From Actinomycetes bacterium (lineage in GTDB: Bacteria > Actinomycetota > Acidimicrobiia > Acidimicrobiales > RAAP-2), in the NCBI GenBank assembly GCA_021827705.1, contig JAKAUQ010000022.1:1-53497 (forward strand): a DNA stretch of 53,497 nt, in the 5' to 3' direction. A model generated the notes under the pieces. It was not told the origin of the DNA and ran no database searches. It saw only the letters and a program-made list of their open reading frames with translations. Shown here piece by piece: positions 11,622 through 20,230 of this stretch (position 1 is its first letter; each line of letters begins with the position of its first letter). The position numbers and the translations under genes were made by a program.

Positions 11622-12919
11622 TCGGGCGCTACGCGCCCGCCGACGTGGCCGCGCTCTTCACCGACGAGGCCCGCTTCACGGCCATGCTCGAGGTCGAGCT
11701 GCTGGCCGCCGAGTCACTGGCTGCCCACGGGGTCATCCCCACCGCCGACGCCGCCGCCCTGCGGGCGCGCCGTCCTGTCGTGGACGCCGCCTTCGTCGCG
11801 GCCGTCGCCGAGCGCGAGGCCGTGACCCACCACGACACCGCCGCCTTCGTCGACGTCGTCCAGCGGGCCATCGGCGGCGCCGAGGCGGCCTGGGTCCACT
11901 ACGGCCTGACCTCCTCGGACGTGGTGGACACCGCTGGGTGCGCACTCCTGACGCGCGCCCTCGACGTGGTGATCGCCGAGGCGACGGCCCTGCGCGACGC
12001 GCTCGGCGACCGGGCCGCGGCCACGATCGACTGGCCCATCACCGGACGCACCCACGGCATGGCCGCCGAGCCCACGACGTACGGCGCGAAGTTCGCCCTC
12101 TTCGCCCTGCAGGTCGACCGCGACCGCGAGCGCGCGCAGCATGCCCGGTCGGCGATCGCGGTCGGCAAGCTCTCGGGGGCCGTGGGCACCTACTCCAACA
12201 TCGACCCGGTCATCGAGGCCGACGTCTGCGCCGCCTTGGGCCTGACCCCGGTGCCCGCGACCCAGGTCATCGCGCGGGACCGCCACGCCGAGGTCCTCTA
12301 CGCCTGCGCGTCGCTCGGCGCGGCGGTGGAGTCCTTCGCCCTGGAGATCCGCCACCTGGCGCGCTCGGAGGTCGCCGAGGCCTCCGAGCCCTTCGCCGAG
12401 GGGCAGAAGGGCTCCTCGGCCATGCCCCACAAGCGCAACCCGGTACGCGCCGAGCGCCTCTGCGGGCTGGCCCGCGTGCTGCGTGGCTACCTGGTGACGG
12501 GCCTCGAGGACGTCGCCTTGTGGCACGAGCGCGACATCTCCCACTCCAGCGTCGAGCGCATTGTCCTGCCCGACGCGCTGACCCTGACGGTCTACATGCT
12601 GCGCGAGGCCAAGGCGCTGGCCCGCGACCTGGTGCTGCACCCCGAGCGGGCCCGGGCCAACCTGCTCGAGGGGACCCGGGGACTGGTCTTCTCGCAGTCC
12701 TTGCTGCTGGCCCTGGTCGAGGCGGGCTGGTCGCGCGACGATGCCTACCGCGCGGTCCAGGCGGCCGCACGCCGCGCAGTCGACGAGGACCGCTCCCTGG
12801 CGGCCGTGGCGGCCGACGCGTCCCTCGGCCTGAGCGCGGCCGACCTGGCCCGCGTGTTCGACCCCGCGCGCCTGCTCGCGCACCGCGCTCGCTTCGTGGA
12901 GGCCCTGACGTGGCGCTGA
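11618..12919 (+). CDS. purB: Adenylosuccinate lyase
   Basis: Fumarase-superfamily lyase that acts twice in purine synthesis: SAICAR to AICAR, and adenylosuccinate to AMP. The N-terminus [20 protein letters not shown] is typical. Conserved elements are VHYGLTSSDVVDTA, TGRTHGMAAEPTTYG with the catalytic His, and the signature GQKGSSAMPHKRNPVRAE. Length 433 aa matches the Bacillus/actinobacterial type. The ATG start overlaps the purD stop; the gene overlaps purC by 10 nt. Confidence 0.97.
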   Translation: MIGRYAPADVAALFTDEARFTAMLEVELLAAESLAAHGVIPTADAAALRARRPVVDAAFVAAVAEREAVTHHDTAAFVDVVQRAIGGAEAAWVHYGLTSSDVVDTAGCALLTRALDVVIAEATALRDALGDRAAATIDWPITGRTHGMAAEPTTYGAKFALFALQVDRDRERAQHARSAIAVGKLSGAVGTYSNIDPVIEADVCAALGLTPVPATQVIARDRHAEVLYACASLGAAVESFALEIRHLARSEVAEASEPFAEGQKGSSAMPHKRNPVRAERLCGLARVLRGYLVTGLEDVALWHERDISHSSVERIVLPDALTLTVYMLREAKALARDLVLHPERARANLLEGTRGLVFSQSLLLALVEAGWSRDDAYRAVQAAARRAVDEDRSLAAVAADASLGLSAADLARVFDPARLLAHRARFVEALTWR

Positions 12920-13806
12920 GCGACGTCCTGGGCCCCCCGCGCTACCGCGGCAAGGTCCGCGACCTCTACGAGGTGGACGGCGACCGGCTGCTGATGGTCG
13001 CCTCGGACCGCCTGAGCGCCTTCGACGTCGTGATGGCCGAGCCGGTGCCCGGCAAGGGCCGGGTGCTGACGGGCATCACGGACTACTGGGTGCGCCGCTT
13101 CGCTACCGTGCCCGCCGCCCTCATCAGCTGCGACCCGGCGGTCCTGGAGCGCGCCGTGCCCGCCCTGGCGGGCGCGGAGGGCTGGGCGGGGCGCGCGATG
13201 CTGGTGCGCCGCGCCGAGATGCTGCCCCTCGAGTGCATCGTGCGCGGTCGCCTGGCCGGTGGCGCCTACGAGGAGTACCGCCAGCGCGGCACCGTGCACC
13301 AGGACCCGGCGCCGGCCGGCCTGGAGCTGACCGATGCCTTCCCCGAGCCGCTCTTCACGCCCTCGACCAAGGCCGCGGCGGGTCACGACCAGAACCTCAG
13401 CCGCGCCGAGGCGCGCGCGCTGGTGGGGGCGGCCACCTACGAGGCCGCCGCCGCCGTCTGCCTGCGCCTCTTCGCCCAGGCCGCCGAGGACCTGGCGAGC
13501 CGCGGTCTGGTGCTGGCCGACACGAAGTTCGAGCTGGGCGTGCTGGACGGCGAGCTGGTCCTGTGCGACGAGGTCGTGACCCCCGACTCTTCACGGCTGT
13601 GGCCCGCCAGCGCCGTCCGGCGCGGCGAGGTGCCGCCGTCATTTGACAAGCAGCCCTTCCGCGACTGGCTCGACGCGGCGGGCTGGGACCGCCAGCCCCC
13701 GCCGCCTCCGGTGCCCGCCGCGGTCATCGCCCAGACCCAGGAGCGCTACGAGCGCGCCTACGAGCTCGTGACCGGGAGCGCTTTGACCGACTGGTACGGT
13801 GCGTAG
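12910..13806 (+). CDS. purC: Phosphoribosylaminoimidazole-succinocarboxamide synthase
   Basis: SAICAR synthetase, condensing CAIR with aspartate using ATP. The start VALSDVLGPPRYRGKVRDLY and the motif VASDRLSAFDVVMAEPVPGK are typical. The signature LPLECIVRGRLAGGAYEEY and LVLADTKFELGVLDGELVLC follow. Length 298 aa, the longer actinobacterial/eukaryote-like class. The GTG start lies within the 3' end of purB. It is followed immediately by purS with no gap, in a continuous purine operon. Confidence 0.97.
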   Translation: MALSDVLGPPRYRGKVRDLYEVDGDRLLMVASDRLSAFDVVMAEPVPGKGRVLTGITDYWVRRFATVPAALISCDPAVLERAVPALAGAEGWAGRAMLVRRAEMLPLECIVRGRLAGGAYEEYRQRGTVHQDPAPAGLELTDAFPEPLFTPSTKAAAGHDQNLSRAEARALVGAATYEAAAAVCLRLFAQAAEDLASRGLVLADTKFELGVLDGELVLCDEVVTPDSSRLWPASAVRRGEVPPSFDKQPFRDWLDAAGWDRQPPPPPVPAAVIAQTQERYERAYELVTGSALTDWYGA

Positions 13807-14058
13807 GTGGAGTTCGCCCTGCAAGTGGACGTGACCCTGCGCGAGGGCATCGCCGACCCGGCCGGGGCGACCATCGAGCGGGCCCTGCCGGCCCTGGGGT
13901 TCTCCGGGGTGCACCGCGTGCGCGCGGGCAAGACGTTCCTGTTCGCCGTCGAGGCGCCCGACGAGGCGGCGGCCCGTGCCGTCGCGGCCGACCTGGCCGC
14001 GCGGCTCCTGTCCAACCCGGTCATCGAGGACGCGCGCGTGCGCGGGGACGTGTCGTGA
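13807..14058 (+). CDS. purS: FGAM synthase subunit PurS
   Basis: Small structural subunit (83 aa) that bridges PurQ and PurL in the three-part formylglycinamidine ribonucleotide synthase. The ferredoxin-like fold is recognisable: FALQVDVTLREGIADPAGAT, then ALPALGFSGVHRVRAGKTFL, and a last strand before ARLLSNPVIEDARV. The start is GTG directly after the purC TAG stop. The gene overlaps purQ by GTGA, so PurS and PurQ are probably translated together. purL is not next in line but lies 1.2 kb downstream. Confidence 0.95.
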   Translation: MEFALQVDVTLREGIADPAGATIERALPALGFSGVHRVRAGKTFLFAVEAPDEAAARAVAADLAARLLSNPVIEDARVRGDVS

Positions 14059-14726
14059 GGCCCGTCGGCGTCCTGGTCTTCCCGGGTTCGAACTGTGAGC
14101 ACGACGTGGTGCGCGCCCTGGGCGACCTGGGTGCGCCGGCCGAGCTGGTCTGGCACGCCGAGACCGACCTGTCGGGCTACGACGGGCTGGTGCTGCCCGG
14201 CGGGTTCGCGCACGGCGACTACCTGCGGCCCGGGGCTCTGGCCCGGTTCTCCCCGGTCATGGGCGCGGTGAGCGAGGCCGCCGCCCAGGGCCGGCCGATC
14301 CTGGGCATCTGCAACGGCTTCCAGATCCTGACCGAGGCCGGGCTGCTGCCCGGGGCCCTGCGCCAGAACACCGGGCTGACCTTCATCTCGCGCCCCGTCG
14401 CCCTGCGCGTCGCGTCGAGCCAGTCGGTCCTCACGCGCACCACGGCGCGGGGCACGCGCCTGGTGATCCCGATCAACCACTTCTCGGGCGCCTACACCTG
14501 TGACGACGCGACCTACGCGCAACTCGTCGAGGGCGGCCAGGTGGTGCTGACCTACGAGGACAACCCCAACGGGTCGCGCGGCGACATTGCCGGCATCGCC
14601 AACGCGGCCGGCAATGTGGTCGGACTGATGCCCCATCCCGAGCGCGCCATGTCGTCGCTGCTGGGCAGCGCCGACGGGCGCGGTCTGCTGCAGTCCTTCG
14701 TCGAGTCGACGGTCTTAGCGGCCTGA
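14055..14726 (+). CDS. purQ: FGAM synthase glutamine amidotransferase subunit PurQ
   Basis: Class I glutamine amidotransferase (223 aa) that supplies ammonia to PurL. The N-terminus VGVLVFPGSNCEHDVVRAL is the PurQ signature. The nucleophile Cys is in ILGICNGFQILTEAG, and the His-Glu pair is in GLMPHPERAMSS. The GTG start overlaps the purS stop. Its 3' end overlaps the convergent gene at 14715-15155 by 12 nt, which is where the purine run on this strand is interrupted. Confidence 0.97.
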   Translation: MRPVGVLVFPGSNCEHDVVRALGDLGAPAELVWHAETDLSGYDGLVLPGGFAHGDYLRPGALARFSPVMGAVSEAAAQGRPILGICNGFQILTEAGLLPGALRQNTGLTFISRPVALRVASSQSVLTRTTARGTRLVIPINHFSGAYTCDDATYAQLVEGGQVVLTYEDNPNGSRGDIAGIANAAGNVVGLMPHPERAMSSLLGSADGRGLLQSFVESTVLAA

Positions 14727-15155
14727 GCGCGACACATTGGCGCGCCGCAGAACGTCGGCGGGCACGCCCAGTTCGCGAAATGCGCTGTAGGTGATGCCGT
14801 TACGGGACGCGTAGCCCTTCGCGACTTTCACGAAGTCGGCTTCCAGCTTCTCCAGGTCCACCCGGGCGCTCAGACGCTCGCGCTCGGCGACGAGATCCAT
14901 GCGTCGCTGCACCAGCTCGAGCTGCTGGATGGGCGTTGCTGCGGCCAGCCGCTGGTCGATGCGGGCGATGAGCATGCTGATCGACTCGGGAGTCCGTTTG
15001 CGGCCACGCTTTCCCTTGCCGGCGGCCACAGCCTCTAAGTAGCGACTGACCACGCGATACTCGAGACGACCCTGGGCCAACTTGGCCTTGTGCTCATCGG
15101 TCATTTGCCGCTTAACGGGCTTCTTGACGGCGGTCTTGCGAGTTGGCGTAGCCAT
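14715..15155 (-). CDS. Conserved basic protein with AT-hook-like N-terminus, possibly DNA-binding
   Basis: A 146-aa protein of unknown function. The N-terminus is Lys-rich and contains KGKRGRKRTPES, which resembles an AT-hook. A long helical, charged middle part follows (about residues 60-110, possible coiled coil). The end, YASRNGITYSAFRELGVPADVL, could form a helix-turn-helix. I do not recognise a named family. The ATG is preceded by GGAG. It is convergent with purQ and divergent from the secreted-protein gene at 15264, with a perfect palindrome at 15185-15200 between them. DNA-binding is inferred from composition only. Confidence 0.7.
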   Translation of the reverse strand: MATPTRKTAVKKPVKRQMTDEHKAKLAQGRLEYRVVSRYLEAVAAGKGKRGRKRTPESISMLIARIDQRLAAATPIQQLELVQRRMDLVAERERLSARVDLEKLEADFVKVAKGYASRNGITYSAFRELGVPADVLRRANVSRSGR

Positions 15156-15184
15156 GTTGCTCCATTCAAATGCCGGGGGCGCAT

Positions 15185-15200
15185 TGACACTAGCGTGTCA
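15185..15200. promoter_or_regulatory. Perfect palindrome TGACAC-N4-GTGTCA in the divergent intergenic region
   Basis: Six-base arms with a TAGC spacer, placed 30 bp upstream of the minus-strand start at 15155 and 64 bp upstream of the plus-strand start at 15264. Position and symmetry suit an operator for a dimeric regulator, perhaps the basic protein encoded at 14715-15155. The function is inference. Confidence 0.45.
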
Positions 15201-15250
15201 CCGCCTCTCACTTTAATCACGCTCAGACAATTTGTGCCATGGAGCAGGGT

Positions 15251-15256
15251 TATCGT
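15251..15256 (+). promoter_or_regulatory. -10 box of the secreted-protein gene
   Basis: TATCGT, 7 nt before the ATG at 15264, consistent with a leaderless mRNA. Confidence 0.4.
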
Positions 15257-15263
15257 TCTTGAC

Positions 15264-15851
15264 ATGCTGTCGATTTGCCGCACCGCTGCCCCCGGCGAAA
15301 GAGGCAGTCGGCGCTGCGCCCGGCTGCTGGCTCTGGGAGCGTGCCTGGTCGCTTTGGCGGTCCCGGCGGGCGCGGCCACGCGCGCCGGTTCTACGGGGCC
15401 GGCCGCGGGCCCGGTCGGGGGGCGCGGTGCCGGCCCCGTCGACCTGTGTGACGGCTCGACCGCCGCGCACGTGGAGCGCCTGCGCGTCACGCGATCGCGC
15501 CCCCTCAACCCGGAGCGCTTCGACCTGGCGGCGCTCACCACCAGCGAGCGGGTCCCCGCGCTGCGCGCGCTGGCCGCGGTGCTGTGCGCGCTGGCGCGCG
15601 TGGGCCGGGGTGTCTTCAGCTGCCCCATCGATCTGGGCGTGACCTACAGCCTGCACTTCGCGCTGGCCCCGGATCCCTCCGGAGGGGTCCGGGCCGTGCG
15701 GCCCGTCTCCTACGACGCCACGGGCTGCCAGTTCGTCACCGGGGCCGGGTCGCCGCGGCGCGCCAGCCCGGCCTTCGTCAACGCCCTGGGCGTGGCCCTC
15801 GGCCTCAGCCACGCCGTCCCCGCCACGTTCGCCGGCACGCTGATCGGCTGA
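15264..15851 (+). CDS. Secreted protein of unknown function
   Basis: A 195-aa protein with a signal peptide: RRCARLLALGACLVALAVPA then GAATRA, a likely signal peptidase I site near residue 40. The mature part has four Cys (DLCDG, VLCAL, FSCPI, TGCQF) that could pair as two disulfides. I recognise no domain. A longer frame begins at 15090 but crosses the divergent promoter region, so the ATG at 15264, 7 nt after a TATCGT box, was chosen. The gene lies between purQ and purL and looks unrelated to purine synthesis. Confidence 0.65.
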   Translation: MLSICRTAAPGERGSRRCARLLALGACLVALAVPAGAATRAGSTGPAAGPVGGRGAGPVDLCDGSTAAHVERLRVTRSRPLNPERFDLAALTTSERVPALRALAAVLCALARVGRGVFSCPIDLGVTYSLHFALAPDPSGGVRAVRPVSYDATGCQFVTGAGSPRRASPAFVNALGVALGLSHAVPATFAGTLIG

Positions 15852-15883
15852 GGTCGCCGCGGCCGGGCGGGTGGCCCGTGACG

Positions 15884-15889
15884 TAGTTT
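15884..15889 (+). promoter_or_regulatory. -10 box of purL
   Basis: TAGTTT, 3 nt before GTG 15893 and 6 nt before GTG 15896. The leaderless spacing favours the second GTG as the true start. Confidence 0.4.
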
Positions 15890-15892
15890 GGA

Positions 15893-18142
15893 GTGGTGAC
15901 CCCCGAGCCGCCGCACCGCGCCCTCGGGCTCACCGACGACGAGCTCGACGCCATCGTCGAGGTCCTCGGACGCGAGCCCAACTTCCTGGAGCTGTCCTGC
16001 TACGGGGTGATGTGGAGCGAGCACTGCTCCTACAAGTCGTCGCGCCTGCACCTGCGCCGGCTGCCCACGACGGGCGAGCGGGTGCTGGTGGGTCCGGGCG
16101 AGAACGCCGGCGTCATCGACGCGGGTGACGGGATCGCGGTCGCGGTGCGCATCGAGAGCCACAACCACCCCTCGGCCATCGAGCCCTACCAGGGAGCCGC
16201 GACCGGGGTCGGGGGGATCCTGCGCGACGTCTTCACCATGGGAGCCCGGCCCCTGGCCGTGATGGACCCCCTGTTCTTCGGCCCGCCCGACGACGCGCGG
16301 CAGCGCTGGCTCGTCGAGGGCGTGGTCGCGGGGGTCTCGGGTTACGGCAACTCGGTGGGCGTGCCCACGGTGGGCGGCGAGCTGACCTTCGACCCGACCT
16401 ACACGGGCAACCCGCTGGTCAACGTGCTGTGCGCGGGGGCCCTGCCGGTCAGCCGCCTGGTGCTCGGCATCGCCTCGGGACCGGGCAACCTGGCCGTCCT
16501 GCTCGGCTCGACCACGGGCCGCGACGGGATCGGTGGCGTCTCGGTGCTGGCCTCGGCCGGCTTCGGGGCCGAGGCCGCCGACGCGGCCAAGCGGCCCAGC
16601 GTCCAGGTGGGCGACCCCTACGAGGAGAAGCGCCTCATCGAGGCGTGCTTGGCCCTGCTCGACGCGGGCCTGGTCGTGGGCATCCAGGACCTGGGCGGCG
16701 CCGGGCTGATCTGCGCGACCTCGGAGACCGCCGCACGCGGCGGGGTCGGCATGGACGTGGACGTGCGCGCCGTGCCCCTGCGCGAGGCGGGCATGGACCC
16801 CGCCGAGATCATGACCTCCGAGAGCCAGGAGCGCATGCTGGCCATCGTGACCCCCGAGAGCTGGCCGGCCGTCGCGGCGCTGTGCGCGCGCTGGGAGGTC
16901 CGGGCCACCGTCGTGGGCCGGGTGCGCGGAGCCGAGTCCGATGCGGCCGGGCGCACCGTGGGCTGGCTGCGCGTGCGCGACGGTCTCGACGGGCCCGTGC
17001 TGGCCGAGATGCCGGCCGCGTCGCTGGCCGACGAGGCGCCCCTCTACGACCGGCCCCGGCGCGAGCCGGCCGACCTGGCCGCGCGCTGGGCCGACGAGCC
17101 CGACCCGGCGGCGCTGGTCGACCCGGCCGGCGACCTGGCCGCGCTGCTGGTGGACCCGGCCTGGGTCTACCGGCAGTACGACTCGCAGCTCTTCTTGAAC
17201 ACGGTGGTCGGCCCGGGCCGCGACGCTTCGCTGCTGCGCCTGGGCGGGCCCGGCCTGCCGGCCTCGCAGCGCGGCCTCGGCCTGACGACCGACTCCAACG
17301 CCCGCTGGTGCGCCCTCGACCCGGCTCGGGGCGTCGCCTTGACGTTGGTGGAGGCGGTGGCCAATCTGGCCTGCGTGGGCGCCAGCCCCCAGGCCGTCGT
17401 CAACTGCCTCAACTTTGGGAACCCCGAGCACCCCGAGGTCATGTGGCAGCTCTCCCAGACCGTCGACGGGCTGGCCGAGGCCTGCCGTGCCTACGAGCTG
17501 CCGGTCATCGGGGGCAACGTCTCGCTCTACAACGAGTCGCGCGGCGTCGACATCGATCCGACCCCGGTGCTCGGGGTCCTCGGCCTGGTTGACCAGGTGC
17601 TGGCGCCCCCGCCGGGCTGGGCCCCACGCGCCGGCGACGCGGTGGTCCTGGTCGGGACCCGCCGCGCGGCCGGGCCGGTGCCCTTCCCCCTGGCCGGCAG
17701 CGCCTGGGCGGCGCGGCACGGGTTCCGCGGGGGCCGCCCGGTGCAACCCGACTACGGCGCCGCCCGGGCGGCCAGCGCCTTCGTGGCCGCCGAGGTGGCG
17801 GCCGTCACGGCCGGCGAGGACCGGGGCCTGCACGGGGTCCACGACGTGGCCGGCGGGGGGCTGGCCGTGGCCCTGGCCGAGATGGCCGTCGTGTCCGGCG
17901 TCGGCGTGCGCGCCGACGGCGTCGAGGCGGCCGAGCTGTTCAGCGAGCACCCCGGACGCTTCGTGGTGGCCACCCAGGACGCGGCGGGCCTGCTGGCGCG
18001 CGCGGGGGCGGCCGGGGTCGACGCCGAGGTGCTCGGCACTGCGGGTGGCGACCGCGTCGTGGTGGGACCCCTGGAGGTCGCGCTGGCGCCCCTGGCCGCG
18101 CGCCGGGACCGCGCGCTGCCCGAGGCGCTGGACCGGAACTAG
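15893..18142 (+). CDS. purL: FGAM synthase catalytic subunit PurL
   Basis: ATP-dependent formylglycinamidine ribonucleotide synthase, step 4 of purine synthesis; needs PurS and PurQ. Small-type PurL of 749 aa. Motifs: NFLELSCYGVMWSEHCSYKS near the N-terminus, VRIESHNHPSAIEPYQGAAT, GVGGILRDVFTMGARPLAVM, and in the second half CVGASPQAVVNCLNFGNPEH and LPVIGGNVSLYNES. Two GTG codons in tandem (15893 and 15896) are possible starts. It is separated from purQ by two unrelated genes and has its own -10 box, so it probably forms a separate transcript. Confidence 0.97.
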   Translation: MVTPEPPHRALGLTDDELDAIVEVLGREPNFLELSCYGVMWSEHCSYKSSRLHLRRLPTTGERVLVGPGENAGVIDAGDGIAVAVRIESHNHPSAIEPYQGAATGVGGILRDVFTMGARPLAVMDPLFFGPPDDARQRWLVEGVVAGVSGYGNSVGVPTVGGELTFDPTYTGNPLVNVLCAGALPVSRLVLGIASGPGNLAVLLGSTTGRDGIGGVSVLASAGFGAEAADAAKRPSVQVGDPYEEKRLIEACLALLDAGLVVGIQDLGGAGLICATSETAARGGVGMDVDVRAVPLREAGMDPAEIMTSESQERMLAIVTPESWPAVAALCARWEVRATVVGRVRGAESDAAGRTVGWLRVRDGLDGPVLAEMPAASLADEAPLYDRPRREPADLAARWADEPDPAALVDPAGDLAALLVDPAWVYRQYDSQLFLNTVVGPGRDASLLRLGGPGLPASQRGLGLTTDSNARWCALDPARGVALTLVEAVANLACVGASPQAVVNCLNFGNPEHPEVMWQLSQTVDGLAEACRAYELPVIGGNVSLYNESRGVDIDPTPVLGVLGLVDQVLAPPPGWAPRAGDAVVLVGTRRAAGPVPFPLAGSAWAARHGFRGGRPVQPDYGAARAASAFVAAEVAAVTAGEDRGLHGVHDVAGGGLAVALAEMAVVSGVGVRADGVEAAELFSEHPGRFVVATQDAAGLLARAGAAGVDAEVLGTAGGDRVVVGPLEVALAPLAARRDRALPEALDRN

Positions 18143-18277
18143 GACCCCGGCGGCGAGGCGTCGCTGCTGCGCCGGGCGGATCACCTGGCGCCCCTGGCCC
18201 GACCGCCCTCACGCACCTTGGAGCCCTCACGGCGCTGTCTCACCGTGACCGGCGCCGCCGCCGCCGAGTGCGGGTGA

Positions 18278-19195
18278 TCAGGGTCGCAGGCCCGCGTCGA
18301 TCAGGTGCGCCAGCGTGGTCAGGGTGGCCATGTCGGCGCTCTCGGAGGGTCCATCGTTGATCATCATCGCCACCAGGTAGGCGCGTGCGCCCTCGCGCAC
18401 CAGGCCGGCGCTGTTGACCTGCCAGCCCACGCGGGGCTCGTGGTACCAGCCGTCCTTCATCTCCACGACCGCGCCCGCGCGCACGCCCCAGCCCACCCCG
18501 AAGCGCTCGAACCCCACGACCTGGGCCATGAGGGATCCCTCGAAGGCCCGGGCGGCCGGGTTGAGGAGCGCGTTGGGCTGGGTGATCACGCGCAGCAGCC
18601 GCAGCTGGTCGCGCGGGGTGGTCGCGATGGCGCCCCACGACCAGCTAGGGATCGTCTGGGTCATCCCGACCGCCTGGTCGAAGGCGGCGACCGCATCGCG
18701 CCCCCCGGCCTGGGCCCACAGCACCGAGGCGGCGGGATTGCTCGAGTCCTCGATCATCGACGTGGCCAGGCGCTGCTGGCGGGCACTCAGGGGGTGGCCC
18801 CCCACCTGGGCCTCGTGGAGCAGCGTGGCCAGGATGTCGATCTTGACCAGGGAGGCGGTGTACTCGGGGATCCCGGGATGGTAGAGGTAGGTCAGGTGGC
18901 TGTTCAGGTCGTAGACGCCCGCGGTCAGGTGGCCCGTGACGCCCGCGAGGAAGGCCCGGGCGGCTGGCGTGGTGAAGGGGTTCTGGAAGCGGGCCGGCGG
19001 AGCCGTCGTGGTCGGCGCGCTCGTCGTGGCGGCCACCGTGGTCGACGAGGGCGCGGCCGTCGTCGCGGGCCCCGGCCCGCTGACCGGGCCCGTCGACGCC
19101 GACCAGGCGATCAGGGCCCCGGCGGCCACGAGCAGGACCAGGACCGCGCCGCCCGCGCGGCGATGGGCGCCCCGACGCCGGTGACGCCCCCGCAC
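18278..19195 (-). CDS. Membrane-anchored serine hydrolase of the class A beta-lactamase fold
   Basis: A 305-aa extracytoplasmic protein. Residues 14-33 form a transmembrane or uncleaved signal segment after a basic N-terminus, followed by a Thr/Ser/Ala/Pro linker (about 38-67). The penicillin-recognising fold shows S-x-x-K as SLVK (115-118), an SxN-type motif in EDSSNPAAS (about 151-153), and KDG (247-249) in place of KTG. No true SDN or KTG is present, so a beta-lactamase or a cell-wall peptidase role is uncertain. The gene is on the opposite strand to purL, sits 15 nt from the PHP gene and may be co-transcribed with it. Confidence 0.8.
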   Translation of the reverse strand: MRGRHRRRGAHRRAGGAVLVLLVAAGALIAWSASTGPVSGPGPATTAAPSSTTVAATTSAPTTTAPPARFQNPFTTPAARAFLAGVTGHLTAGVYDLNSHLTYLYHPGIPEYTASLVKIDILATLLHEAQVGGHPLSARQQRLATSMIEDSSNPAASVLWAQAGGRDAVAAFDQAVGMTQTIPSWSWGAIATTPRDQLRLLRVITQPNALLNPAARAFEGSLMAQVVGFERFGVGWGVRAGAVVEMKDGWYHEPRVGWQVNSAGLVREGARAYLVAMMINDGPSESADMATLTTLAHLIDAGLRP

Positions 19196-19210
19196 GCCAG
19201 TTCCCGGGGG

Positions 19211-20185
19211 CTAGGGAGCCGCGGCGCGGCGCGCGCCCTGCGCCCCGGCCGCCAGGGCCGCGGCGTGGGCGCGGCGCAGCTCGTCGAGCACGCTGTCGGG
19301 CACGGCCAGGTCGCCGGTGCGCCCGCGACCGAGCGCGATGTCGGCCTTGTAGCTGCCGTGGTAGTCCGAGCCACCCGTCGGCACCAGCCCGGCCTGGCGG
19401 GCCAGGTGGGCCATGAGCTGCCGGGTCGCCTCGTCGAGGCTGCCGTAGTAGGCCTCGACGCCGATGACGCCGCGCGCCCGCAGCGACTCCAGGACGTCGG
19501 GCATCACCCGCGAGGCCGCCGACAGGGGCTGGTCGTCCAGGTAGTTGTCCAGGGGGTGGGCGATCGACACCACGACGCCCGAGCCGGCCACCGCCTCGAG
19601 GAACGAGGCCACCGTGATGGAGGCCTTGGGGATGTAGGCACGCCCATCGACGCCCAGCCAGTCGCGGAAGAGCTGGTTCCACGAGTCCACGGTGCGCGGA
19701 CCCACGATCTCGGGGTGCAGCTCGAACATCGCGCGCGCGAAGTGGGGGCGCCCCACCGAGTGCACCGAGCCGGCCAGGCCGGCCAGGTAGTCGAGGTCCA
19801 GGCGGGTGAAGCCCTGCTGGCGCAGGACGGCCACCAGCTCCACGTTGCGCACGTCGCGGTCGGCGCGCAGCTCGGCCAGACGCTCGTGGATGGGCTGGGA
19901 GCGATCGGCGGGAACGAAGTAGGCCAGCACGTGCACGTTGCGGGCGATCGTCGAGCCGTCGGGCAGCCGCTTGGGGAACTCGGTGTCGCGCAGGGAGACC
20001 TCGAGGCCGGGCACGAACTCGACGCCCTCAGCCGCGCAGGCGGCGGCCATCTCCTCGTGCCCGTCGATCGTGTCGTGGTCGGTGAGCGCGATGGCGTGCA
20101 GCCCGGCCTCGCGCGCCCGCCGCGCCAGCACGGAGGGCGTGTCCGAGCCGTCCGAGTAGGTCGAGTGGGTGTGCAGGTCGATCAC
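19211..20185 (-). CDS. PHP-domain metal-dependent phosphoesterase (RNase AM/YciV-like)
   Basis: A 324-aa PHP protein. Metal ligands are in VIDLHTHSTYSDGSDTPS, ALTDHDTIDGHEEM, VPGLEVSLRD, VVVSIAHPLDNY and PTGGSDYHGSYKAD. Relatives are 3',5'-nucleoside bisphosphate phosphatases or 5'-3' exoribonucleases trimming RNA ends; the exact substrate is not visible. The start is GTG at 20185, 7 nt after a TACGCT box; sequence upstream of it is unrelated. The gene is divergent from purF with 45 bp between. Confidence 0.88.
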   Translation of the reverse strand: MIDLHTHSTYSDGSDTPSVLARRAREAGLHAIALTDHDTIDGHEEMAAACAAEGVEFVPGLEVSLRDTEFPKRLPDGSTIARNVHVLAYFVPADRSQPIHERLAELRADRDVRNVELVAVLRQQGFTRLDLDYLAGLAGSVHSVGRPHFARAMFELHPEIVGPRTVDSWNQLFRDWLGVDGRAYIPKASITVASFLEAVAGSGVVVSIAHPLDNYLDDQPLSAASRVMPDVLESLRARGVIGVEAYYGSLDEATRQLMAHLARQAGLVPTGGSDYHGSYKADIALGRGRTGDLAVPDSVLDELRRAHAAALAAGAQGARRAAAP

Positions 20186-20192
20186 CGCAAGC

Positions 20193-20198
20193 AGCGTA
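20193..20198 (-). promoter_or_regulatory. -10 box of the PHP gene
   Basis: TACGCT on the minus strand, 7 nt before GTG 20185. It is the same hexamer and spacing as at gpmA. Confidence 0.5.
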
Positions 20199-20230
20199 GT
20201 CAGCGCCGGGGACGTGGTCAGGCGCTGGGT

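Noticed and set aside
18143-18277. Inverted repeat CCCGGCG...CGCCGGG after purL as terminator
   Set aside because: The stem is only 7 bp with a 17-nt loop and no T-tract, which is weak in such GC-rich DNA.
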